A DNA stretch of 12,678 bases from Propionibacteriaceae bacterium (GTDB lineage: Bacteria > Actinomycetota > Actinomycetes > Propionibacteriales > Propionibacteriaceae). The stretch spans positions 1 through 12,678 of the forward strand of contig WRJP01000045.1 of NCBI GenBank assembly GCA_009778535.1, in the 5' to 3' direction. Below the pieces are notes generated by a model. That model was not told the DNA's origin. It saw nothing but the letters and a program-made list of their open reading frames with translations, and ran no database searches. Below, piece after piece: positions 1 to 6,846 of the stretch. A program made the position numbers and the translations under genes. How positions within the stretch are numbered: the first letter of the stretch is position 1; every line of letters begins with the position of its first letter.

Positions 1-2
1 AA

Positions 3-305
3 GACCCGCGTAGCGCCGTCCAGATTGAGTATGAAATGCTCATCGACAGCCCGTATGAATACACCAGTGATGATGTCCTCTACGAATCGAACGGTGCCCG
101 CCGGAGCATTACCCGCGAAGATTTCTTTGCAAAACCCCAACCCTGCTTCCGCGCATCAGCTCTGGGTAAGAAATACGGTTGGGGAGTCCACGCCGACTCT
201 GAAGGCAAGATTGCGATCTACGCTATCGAATCAGACGACTACCAACGTCTCGCCGCTGACCAAAACATCAAACACCTGGTAGCCATGCGTTCGTCGCGGA
301 AATGA
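3..305 (+). CDS. DUF6157 family protein, 3' part (cut by left edge)
   Basis: The frame is open from the left edge to a TGA stop, giving about 100 C-terminal residues; the true start lies outside the window. The visible part matches my memory of the DUF6157 family: a YELL-like segment near the start of the visible part (IEYEML), then SPYEYTSDDVLYE, FFAKPQPCFRASALGKKYGW and the highly conserved C-terminus AMRSSRK. These small cytoplasmic proteins are usually about 130 aa, so roughly 30 N-terminal residues are missing. The biochemical role is unknown and none is assigned here. No signal peptide or membrane segment is seen in the visible part. The next gene starts 137 bp downstream on the same strand, so co-transcription is uncertain. 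Family recognition is from motif memory, not a search. Confidence 0.8.
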   Translation, partial: DPRSAVQIEYEMLIDSPYEYTSDDVLYESNGARRSITREDFFAKPQPCFRASALGKKYGWGVHADSEGKIAIYAIESDDYQRLAADQNIKHLVAMRSSRK

Positions 306-325
306 CCCGAGCCTGGGGCAGTCTG

Positions 326-347
326 TGCAGAAAAACTGCATATTTCT
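326..347 (+). terminator. Weak terminator-like hairpin after the DUF6157 gene
   Basis: TGCAG (326-330) and CTGCA (336-340) form a 5-bp stem with an AAAAA loop, followed by TATTTCT. The stem is short and the T-tract is interrupted, so this is at most a weak terminator. Confidence 0.25.
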
Positions 348-442
348 AGGCAGCTCTACCTGTTGCCTTTGATCGGTTGCAGTGGGATCATCGTCCTATC
401 GTATGACTCAAAAGCGAAGGCTCAGCCAATTAGGAGTTCGAT

Positions 443-1948
443 ATGAAACAAGAAAATACTGGACGCATCCTTCGCCCCCTCACAATTTTGCACTCCAACG
501 ACCTGCATGGCGACTTTCTAGCAGACGAAGTCGACGAGAGTCTCTTTGGCGGCATCTCCATGCTTTCTGGTTATGTGTCTAAGGTGCGCCGCGAGGCAGA
601 GAATGTTATTTACTGCATCGCTGGAGACATGTTGCAAGGTTCTATCATCGATAGTGAGTTTAAAGGGCTTTCGACCATAGAGATCATGAACATGCTTGCT
701 CCAGACATTGCCACGATAGGCAACCACGAAATCGACTACGGACTGGCACACCTGCTATTCCTCGAACGTTGTGCGAAATTTCCAATCGTCAACTCCAACC
801 TCTACATAAAAAACCCATACACTCGCCTATTCAAGTCACATGAAGTATTCGAAGTTGATGAAATGGAAATACTGTTCATCGGGATTACCACCGAAGACAT
901 CATCCGGAGCATCCAAAATGATATTCTCGGCAGTTTTGTCAGCCTTGAAGACGCGGCGCGCGAAGTCGGGATAATTTGTAACGCCTACCGGGATGTTGAC
1001 ATCGATTTCACTATCCTTCTCACCCATATCGGCTTTGAAGAAGACAAGAAACTGGCTGCACTGTTGGATCCAGACTGGGGCGTTGATCTCATCCTTGGCG
1101 GACACTCCCACACTATCCTCCAGCAGCCAGAAAAGGTTGCCAACATTCTCATCGCCCAGGCAGGGGTAGGAACAAAGCAAATTGGACGCTTCGACATCAT
1201 CGTCAATACCGACACCAATAACATCCATGATTTCACTTGGGAACTCATTCCAATTGATAGCTCGCACTGTCCGCGTGATATTGAAATGGAAGAAACCATT
1301 ATGGAGTTCAAGGCAAAGACAGATGTGAAATATGATCGGGTACTGTGTCGTCTGGGTCGTGAACTGACACATCCAGACCGCTACCAGGAAACCGAACTCG
1401 GTAACCTCATTGCCGACATTTTGCAGGAGGAAACCGGTTTGGATCTCTTCTTGGTGGGATCCGGTTCAGTTCGCAAAGAGCTAGTATCAACTTTGCTAAA
1501 GCTCAGCGAATTTCTGGAGTTTTTCCCCTACGATGACAAGCTAAGACAAGTAAAGGTAACCGGAGCCCAACTCAAACGCATGCTGAGATTTGTTTTCAGA
1601 GAGGAAATGTTTACCTGCGACCACACGGAGTTTTATCAACTCTCCGCAGGCATCCGGGTAGTATTCGATCGGGCGACCAGAGAGTTCGTCGAGTTTTCGT
1701 TACATGGCGAGCCGCTTGACCTCGACAGGTTGTATGCGATCGGACTCCAGGAATTCCACTTCAAGAATTTCGAGGATTTCTTTGGCATCCCCATAGATGA
1801 AGTACTAGCGAACGAAAAAGCACGCGTTGTGGGCACATCAGTGCACGACATTCTCATCGAATACCTTTCCTGTGCCCAGATTCTTAACTCTGGCGTGACC
1901 GGTCGTATCGAGTTCAAAAATCGAGATTGTCCCTGTCTGAATTCATAA
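443..1948 (+). CDS. Cytoplasmic metallophosphatase / 5'-nucleotidase (YunD-like)
   Basis: This 501-aa protein has the two-domain 5'-nucleotidase layout. The N-terminal calcineurin-like metallophosphatase domain (about residues 12-250) carries all the metal-site motifs: SNDLHG (D20, H22), GDMLQG (D62), GNHE (N94, H95), LLTHIG (H195) and GGHSHT (H221, H223). The C-terminal 5'-nucleotidase domain (about 290-490) shows ELGNLIADIL, the GSGSVRKEL segment and FFPYDDKL. It should hydrolyse phosphate monoesters such as nucleotides using two metal ions; the exact substrate cannot be read. There is no signal peptide or lipobox, unlike secreted UshA-type enzymes, so a cytoplasmic place like Bacillus YunD is inferred. 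ATG at 443 is chosen because AGGAG sits at 432-436, six bases upstream. Codon use looks more AT-rich than that of the neighbours (impression, not computed), and the closest relatives I recall are from Firmicutes, so horizontal gain is possible. A hairpin at 1983-2024 ends the unit. Confidence 0.9.
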   Translation: MKQENTGRILRPLTILHSNDLHGDFLADEVDESLFGGISMLSGYVSKVRREAENVIYCIAGDMLQGSIIDSEFKGLSTIEIMNMLAPDIATIGNHEIDYGLAHLLFLERCAKFPIVNSNLYIKNPYTRLFKSHEVFEVDEMEILFIGITTEDIIRSIQNDILGSFVSLEDAAREVGIICNAYRDVDIDFTILLTHIGFEEDKKLAALLDPDWGVDLILGGHSHTILQQPEKVANILIAQAGVGTKQIGRFDIIVNTDTNNIHDFTWELIPIDSSHCPRDIEMEETIMEFKAKTDVKYDRVLCRLGRELTHPDRYQETELGNLIADILQEETGLDLFLVGSGSVRKELVSTLLKLSEFLEFFPYDDKLRQVKVTGAQLKRMLRFVFREEMFTCDHTEFYQLSAGIRVVFDRATREFVEFSLHGEPLDLDRLYAIGLQEFHFKNFEDFFGIPIDEVLANEKARVVGTSVHDILIEYLSCAQILNSGVTGRIEFKNRDCPCLNS

Positions 1949-1980
1949 CAAACTAGTGAAGCAGCGGTATTTCGTGCTAT

Positions 1981-2078
1981 GGATACTGCGAGACGGGCTG
2001 CGCCCATCCGCAGCATGACTTTTTGAGGGATTTTGCAGTCGCGGAATCCAGAGCAATCAGTCGTTAAACAAGAACGAA
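1981..2078 (+). repeat. Intergenic palindromic repeat, copy A (short form)
   Basis: This copy has a palindromic unit (GGATACTGCG ... CGCAGCATGAC), then a left block ending TTTTGCA at 2037 and a right block at 2039-2078. It matches copy B at 11521-11666: the left block (2010-2037) agrees at 25 of 28 bases with 11539-11566, and the right block (2039-2078) at 33 of 40 with 11627-11666. The 60 bp lying between the two blocks in copy B are missing here, and with them most of the second palindrome. Confidence 0.75.
1983..2024 (+). terminator. Terminator of the phosphatase gene, within repeat copy A
   Basis: CTGCG (1986-1990) pairs with CGCAG (2009-2013), extended outward by AT/AT around one mismatch. 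Inside the loop GGGC (1995-1998) pairs with GCCC (2002-2005). GAC and five T residues (2020-2024) follow. It starts 35 bp after the stop of the + strand gene. On the minus strand there is no matching T-tract, so termination of the converging amylase transcript by this hairpin is less certain. Confidence 0.6.
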
Positions 2079-2098
2079 TCGGTAAAACTTTAAACCTG

Positions 2099-3661
2099 CT
2101 AACCTGCGGTCATGATAGCGACGGATAGCGGCGGCAGGGTTAAGGTTCCATCAGCCAGTGAAGGGGTTTGGCCATCTGCGGCGGGAAGCAGGGTGTGAGC
2201 CAGCGTGACGGACTCAGCGCCAACATCGGCAAGGTTCTGCTTCAACTCGACATCGCTGAAGTTGATAAAAACGTAGACAGACTCGCCTTGGTAATCACTG
2301 CGCGAAGCATAAATAGCTGACTCAGATGCCTGCAATGACGTGTAAGTCCCGCGCGCTATACCCGGATGCTTGGCTTTGATGGCCAAAACCGCGCGATAGA
2401 AGTTCAGCAACGAATCTGGGTCTTTGAGTTGTTCATCAACGGCAGTGACGTCACTTTGGTCATATGTACCCTCTGGCGGCGGTGCCGTGATACCAGCTAG
2501 ATCAGTTGCTGACCAAACCATCGGCATCCGCTTGTTTGGGTCGTTTCCAGAACCCACCATGCCGACTTCTTCCCCGTAGTAGATGAACGGATTGCCAGGC
2601 AGCAACAAATAGGTGGCCGCAGTGAGTTTTTGCAGCGGCAGCGACCGCATCAGATAGCCCGCCGACCGCGCGGTGTCGTGGTTGGAAATGAAAGCGGCAT
2701 CAATCGCATTTGGGTTGGCTTCGTGGATTCGGGCATTCCATTCCGCAGTCGCCACCGAAAGCCAGCCGCCTTCTTTTGCAGAAATTGATCGGTGAATCGT
2801 CCCTTCAGGTCCAGCGAAGGGGAAGTTGAAGAAGCCTTGCACCCCACTGCTGAAGTACGACGCGATCTGATCGCCGCCAGTCCAGGCCTCACCCACCAAG
2901 TAAGCATCAGGGTTAATCTCCTTGCAGGTTTCGTTTAGCCAGTTCAAGAAATCCAACGTGGCTGCACCATCTTGGGGATTTATCCAAGTAGTAGCGTCGA
3001 GACGAAAACCGTCTACTCCTTCGTTCATCCAGAAAGCCACGATGTCGGCCAGTTCATCGCGTACCCGCGGATTCCCTAGGTTCAGATCGGGCATATCGGC
3101 TGTGAAAGCCGCAGTGTAGTAAATATCTGTACCCTCGTATTGGGTATATCCAGGTTGCGGTTCACGCGAAAAGTAGAAGTAGTTGATGTATTTACTAGTG
3201 GTACCCGCCTGCAAAGCCTCCACCGCCTCAAGAAACCAAGGGTGCTGAGACGAGGTGTGCTGAATGACTAAATCCAGCAATACCCAGATTCCTAGCTCGT
3301 GAGCTTTGGCCATGAATGCGCGAAAATCATCCATCGTGCCAAATTGCGGGTCGAGGTCAACGTAATCGGTCACATCGTATTTGTGGTACGACGGTGAAGG
3401 ATTTATCGGAGTCAACCAGATTCCGTCCGCACCAACATCACCTCGAATGTACTCCAGCTTGCTGGTGATACCAGCCAGATCACCAATCCCATCACCGTTA
3501 GAATCAGCGAAACTGCCCACGAAGATTTCGTAGTAGTTGCGGTACTGGTCAACTGACGCCGGAATTGGGGTAACGGACGGCGTTGGGGTAGCGCAACTAG
3601 TCAGTGCCAGGGCGCATGAAACCATTACTGCCATTGCTTTAGCGAGGATGCGAGCGTTCAT
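2099..3661 (-). CDS. GH13 alpha-amylase lipoprotein (GH13_36-like)
   Basis: This 520-aa protein is an extracellular alpha-glucan hydrolase tethered as a lipoprotein. The first 22 residues are a lipoprotein signal with lipobox LTSC (C23), followed by a Thr/Pro-rich linker. The GH13 barrel starts near residue 39. Visible motifs are a calcium-site type DSNGDGIGD (53-61), region I DLVIQH (130-135), region V MPDLN (190-194), region II GFRLD with nucleophile D222, region III VGEAW with acid/base E258, and region IV ISNHD with D329. The MPDLN form of region V is typical of the group between the oligo-1,6-glucosidase and neopullulanase subfamilies, which includes GH13_36. Region I is odd: Q134 replaces the usual Asn before His. 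A beta-sandwich C-domain occupies about 430-520. The start is ATG at 3661 with AGGA just upstream, 18 bp after the TraX-like gene; it is the last gene of the sugar-uptake operon. Confidence 0.93.
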   Translation of the reverse strand: MNARILAKAMAVMVSCALALTSCATPTPSVTPIPASVDQYRNYYEIFVGSFADSNGDGIGDLAGITSKLEYIRGDVGADGIWLTPINPSPSYHKYDVTDYVDLDPQFGTMDDFRAFMAKAHELGIWVLLDLVIQHTSSQHPWFLEAVEALQAGTTSKYINYFYFSREPQPGYTQYEGTDIYYTAAFTADMPDLNLGNPRVRDELADIVAFWMNEGVDGFRLDATTWINPQDGAATLDFLNWLNETCKEINPDAYLVGEAWTGGDQIASYFSSGVQGFFNFPFAGPEGTIHRSISAKEGGWLSVATAEWNARIHEANPNAIDAAFISNHDTARSAGYLMRSLPLQKLTAATYLLLPGNPFIYYGEEVGMVGSGNDPNKRMPMVWSATDLAGITAPPPEGTYDQSDVTAVDEQLKDPDSLLNFYRAVLAIKAKHPGIARGTYTSLQASESAIYASRSDYQGESVYVFINFSDVELKQNLADVGAESVTLAHTLLPAADGQTPSLADGTLTLPPLSVAIMTAG

Positions 3662-3679
3662 CGTATTCCTATCGTGTCA

Positions 3680-4375
3680 TCAAAACACCAGACCCAGCAC
3701 CCCAGCCGTTGCCAGAACGATGGGGTAGGCGGCGTAGAAAAAGGTTCTTATTTTTTTAGGGGCGGCTTCGCCGTTACGGAAGTGCAACACCACCAATCCG
3801 AGGGCTGGAAAAACCAGCGCCAACGCCCCGATCACACCGGCAGTCAACATCATCGTGTTGATGCGCTTTTCTAACAGGTAAAAGACCAACGTCATCGCAA
3901 AAAGAACGATCCCGCCTGGCATCAGCCCAAATCGCATCCCGACGTTGAACAACACCAGCCACGTCACTCCGGCCACAGTGACACAGATGCTGGCCAACAC
4001 CCGTGCCAGCGGCGCATACTGCTCCAGGAAGCGCAAAGCGGCCATCACCACCAGCGCAGTCAGCAGCGCAAAAACTGGATTTTGCGACGACATGTCCCAA
4101 AACCGTCCACTGGTTGCCAAGTCGTACGGCACTTCCGAAACCACCGCTAGTACGCCCAGACGTACCCCGTAGCGAAGCCTGTCGTGAGTGTGGCGAAAGC
4201 CCGAACACAGTAACCAGGCGTAGATCGGAAAAGCCATCCAGGAAATCGCTTCGAGCAGGACAGCTAGGGTTAAATCTCCAAACGGTGCCGCATCCAGATC
4301 AGGCGGCAATTTCGCAGCCACCAAGGCAGAACTAAGACTAGACACTGCGACAAACACCAGGCCGATGACCTTCAA
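3680..4375 (-). CDS. TraX family integral membrane protein
   Basis: The protein is about 231 aa and almost wholly hydrophobic, with some seven or eight predicted membrane segments. It matches the TraX Pfam family through WMAFPIYAWLLCSGFRHT, the SEVPYDLA motif, SQNPVFALL and the final FFYAAYPI segment. TraX of the F plasmid N-acetylates pilin, but chromosomal homologues are common and mostly uncharacterised; transfer of acyl groups to an envelope substrate is only an inference. The start is uncertain. TTG at 4375 has no good ribosome site, whereas AAGGAG lies at 4418-4423, overlapping the malG stop, and the frame is open upstream to 4430 without ATG or GTG. A CTG start near 4417-4381 coupled to malG is possible. 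The N-terminal Asp-His of typical TraX proteins is not visible in VFVAVSSLSSALVA. It lies inside the maltodextrin operon, between malG and the amylase, which is unusual. Confidence 0.75.
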   Translation of the reverse strand: MKVIGLVFVAVSSLSSALVAAKLPPDLDAAPFGDLTLAVLLEAISWMAFPIYAWLLCSGFRHTHDRLRYGVRLGVLAVVSEVPYDLATSGRFWDMSSQNPVFALLTALVVMAALRFLEQYAPLARVLASICVTVAGVTWLVLFNVGMRFGLMPGGIVLFAMTLVFYLLEKRINTMMLTAGVIGALALVFPALGLVVLHFRNGEAAPKKIRTFFYAAYPIVLATAGVLGLVF

Positions 4376-4421
4376 CTTCAGGTCAGACAGGCCACGGGCT
4401 TTCTGCGGAGGTTCCAGCTCC

Positions 4422-5336
4422 TTACCCCTTCACTGCGCCGGACATCGAGGACTGATAGAACCGCTGCATCACGATGAACAAGATGGCAATCGGAATCGAA
4501 ACCACCACAGCACCGGCAGCGAAGCGGGCAAACCATTGCGTGATGTATTCGCGCTGTAACATCTGCCACATGCCGACCGGAACTGTATACCTGTCCTGGG
4601 TGCGGGCGATAACTCTGGCAGCCACGAAGTCCAGCCACGGCACCAAGAACCCCACGATCGCCTGGTAAACCATCATCGGCTTGGTGATTGGCAAAATAAT
4701 GCGGGTAAAGATCTGCCAGCGCGTACAGCCATCCAACATCGCAGCCTCGTCCAAGGACATCGGAATGGTGTCCATAAAGCCTTTCATGATGTAGAACGTG
4801 GCTCCCGAACCGGCGGAATACACCAAGACCAATGCGATCATAACTCCGCCTGTGGTCTCGGTAAGTCCCATAGCTTTGGCCATAAAGTAAAGCGCGAGTG
4901 CGGCCATGATCCCTGGGAACATGCCCAAGATGAGTGCCGAATTCATAAACGGACGGCGGAACTTGAATCGTAACCGACTCATCACAAAACCCACCGATAG
5001 CACGAAGAACAACTGAATGACGCACACGCAGATTGAAACAATCAACGTCCGCATGAACATGGCCGGGAAGTCTATGACCGAGCTGTTCGTAAATAGTTGC
5101 ACATAGTTGTCTAAGGTGTATTCAGTCGGGAAGAAGGTGCTCATGTAGGGGCCGGTTTGCTTGTTGAAGCTCTCCATGATTATCCACACCACCGGCACGA
5201 CCCACAGCACCGCCATCACGGTCAAGAAGGTGTGAGAGACGATATTCCCAGTAAGTCGCCTGGCACGCAGGCTGCCAGCTTTCTTCGCCGACGCAGAGGA
5301 AACTTGGTCGTTATTCGTCGAGGTTATGTCTGTCAC
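4422..5336 (-). CDS. malG: Maltodextrin ABC transporter permease, MalG type
   Basis: This 304-aa protein is an inner-membrane subunit of a CUT1-family sugar importer. After a roughly 30-residue polar N-terminus it has six predicted membrane segments, starting near SHTFLTVMAVLWVVPVVWII. The EAA loop that docks on the ATPase reads EAAMLDGCTRWQIFTRIILP, and LP-type spacing after it is normal for MalG. The start is GTG at 5336, overlapping the malF stop in a GTGA of four bases, with GAGGAGG a few bases upstream; this indicates translational coupling. The C-terminus ends SMSGAVKG, close to the MalG consensus ending. It pairs with the MalF-type protein to form the channel. The amylase in the operon supports maltodextrin over other sugars, but other alpha-glucans cannot be excluded. 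Confidence 0.93.
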   Translation of the reverse strand: MTDITSTNNDQVSSASAKKAGSLRARRLTGNIVSHTFLTVMAVLWVVPVVWIIMESFNKQTGPYMSTFFPTEYTLDNYVQLFTNSSVIDFPAMFMRTLIVSICVCVIQLFFVLSVGFVMSRLRFKFRRPFMNSALILGMFPGIMAALALYFMAKAMGLTETTGGVMIALVLVYSAGSGATFYIMKGFMDTIPMSLDEAAMLDGCTRWQIFTRIILPITKPMMVYQAIVGFLVPWLDFVAARVIARTQDRYTVPVGMWQMLQREYITQWFARFAAGAVVVSIPIAILFIVMQRFYQSSMSGAVKG

Positions 5337-6742
5337 CTAAATCCCTCCTCGTTCTTGTAGGACGCGCTACTTCGGTAAGTAATCAAGGACACCGTCGCCA
5401 ACACGATGAATGTCGCGATGCCGATGACAGCACCAATGTTGTAGTCACCTCTATCGACAGTGAGCTTGTATAACCAGGTGATGAGCAGGTCAGTGTGCCC
5501 GGCTGATTCTCCGACGGTGAACGGCGCACCGTTCGATAAGAGGAAGATCACGTTGAAGTTGTTAATGTTTCCAGTGAATGTGGTGATCAGATATGGAGTC
5601 ATTACGAAGAAGATGTAGGGCAATGTGATGCGCGTATATGCCTGCCACCAGTTCGCACCGTCGATCTCTGCTGCTTCGTAGAGCTCGCCAGGTATGTTCT
5701 GCAAGATGCCAGTAACCTGCATGATCGTGTATGGAATGCCGATCCACAGGTTGACGACAATCACAGTGGCTCTGGCCCACCAAGCGTCAGTGAAGAACGG
5801 CATTGAGGTCTCAATCCAGCCCCAGCTCTTTAGTAACTGGTTGACGATGCCTTGGTCTTGCAGCATCTGAGAGATAACCAGCAGCGAAACAAATTGTGGA
5901 ACGGCGATCGACAGTGAGAACACCGCGCGCCACATGCTCTTGAACCTAGTTCCATTTCGCAGAATGATCATTGCCATAAACATGCCGAAGAAGAAGTTCA
6001 AGAAGGTCGCAAATACCGCCCATGTCAGTGTCCAAGCCAGAACCCGCAGGAACACAGTCAGGTTGACCCCACTGTTTCCTTTCTCGGGACTAAAGACCGT
6101 AGCAATAGTCTCAAAACCCACCCAGTTGAATGCTGGAGTGTTGTTTCGGTCGAAATTGGTGAAGGCCAACAAAATCATGAATGCCAGCGGCACGACGGTA
6201 AAGACTATGATGCCCATCAACGGCAAGCTCATCAACGAAACGTGAATGCGGCCATCGAGTAGCCCGCGCACATCGGAGACTAAATCTGGCGTTTCTCCTT
6301 TTCGGGCTTGAAGCATTTGAGCAGCAAAGGCGCTCTTTATCGCAGCTGCCCAAGCGACGATAAATGCACCAATAATGAAAATCCAGGCCACTCCGTAGAG
6401 CAGCACCTCGACTGAGTTGGTCGGCGGAAAGTTGACGAATTCGTTGTTTTCATTCCAACCCTGCGTGCCTTCGGTGACTGGGCCAAGTTCACTTAACCCA
6501 GCAAGCTGCGATATTCCATAGCGAACTAAGGTGAAGATGAAAATGGCCTGCACTGCTAAGAAAAGCAGACCCTTTAGGTATTGTTTGCGGACGATATTAC
6601 CCAAGCCCATGATTAGCGCCGAACCCTTAGTGAACACGTCGCCGTGTTTGAAGGCGTTAGGCAGGGTTACTGCTAGGGCTGGTTTAGGCTTTCGCTCTGC
6701 GACGGGACTCGCCTCTTCGTCGATGACTGGCGTGGACGTCAT
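5333..6742 (-). CDS. malF: Maltodextrin ABC transporter permease, MalF type
   Basis: This 469-aa permease is longer than plain CUT1 permeases of about 300 aa. It carries an N-terminal extension (about residues 1-165) with two membrane segments, LFLAVQAIFIFTLVRYGI (60-77) and VEVLLYGVAWIFIIGAFIVA (111-130), and a short external loop, as in Gram-positive MalF proteins. The core (about 168-460) has six further segments and the EAA loop EAAEIDGANWWQAYTRITLP (356-375). ATG at 6742 is chosen because AGGTGGAG lies seven bases upstream. It follows malE by 104 bp, a gap that holds a strong stem-loop, so it is probably made in smaller amounts than the binding protein. It should form the membrane channel with the MalG partner. 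The ATPase subunit is not encoded in this window. Confidence 0.93.
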   Translation of the reverse strand: MTSTPVIDEEASPVAERKPKPALAVTLPNAFKHGDVFTKGSALIMGLGNIVRKQYLKGLLFLAVQAIFIFTLVRYGISQLAGLSELGPVTEGTQGWNENNEFVNFPPTNSVEVLLYGVAWIFIIGAFIVAWAAAIKSAFAAQMLQARKGETPDLVSDVRGLLDGRIHVSLMSLPLMGIIVFTVVPLAFMILLAFTNFDRNNTPAFNWVGFETIATVFSPEKGNSGVNLTVFLRVLAWTLTWAVFATFLNFFFGMFMAMIILRNGTRFKSMWRAVFSLSIAVPQFVSLLVISQMLQDQGIVNQLLKSWGWIETSMPFFTDAWWARATVIVVNLWIGIPYTIMQVTGILQNIPGELYEAAEIDGANWWQAYTRITLPYIFFVMTPYLITTFTGNINNFNVIFLLSNGAPFTVGESAGHTDLLITWLYKLTVDRGDYNIGAVIGIATFIVLATVSLITYRSSASYKNEEGFR

Positions 6743-6767
6743 AGGCTAACTCCACCTCTCTTCGGGG

Positions 6768-6821
6768 TTGGAAAAAAGAACCTGCTCAGAAGCTACCACA
6801 AAAAGGCAGCTTCTGAGCAGG
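6768..6821 (-). terminator. Stem-loop with T-tract between malE and malF (attenuator)
   Basis: CCTGCTCAGAAGCT (6781-6794) and AGCTTCTGAGCAGG (6808-6821) form a perfect 14-bp stem with a 13-nt loop. Read on the minus strand the stem is followed directly by TTCTTTTTT. This is a strong intrinsic-terminator shape placed inside the operon, so it is probably a partial terminator and mRNA 3' stabiliser that keeps malE expression above malFG, as in other binding-protein operons. Confidence 0.85.
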
Positions 6822-6846
6822 AAATTAGTTTTTGGTTTATTAGGCT

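Noticed and set aside
363..442. Promoter for the phosphatase gene
   Set aside because: Several TTG-type hexamers occur, but none has a good -10 at proper spacing, so no promoter was called.
836..1372. Minus-strand open frame of 178 codons
   Set aside because: It lies wholly within the well-supported phosphatase gene on the other strand, shows no domain, and has many Cys/His/Phe runs typical of antisense frames.
3680..4375. TraX homologue as a sign of a conjugative element
   Set aside because: No other transfer, relaxase, integrase or pilus gene is present, and chromosomal TraX-family genes are common.
4378..5025. Minus-strand open frame of 215 codons inside malG
   Set aside because: It is a shifted frame of the permease gene on the same strand, rich in Arg/His/Gly with no membrane pattern; the malG frame has the EAA motif.
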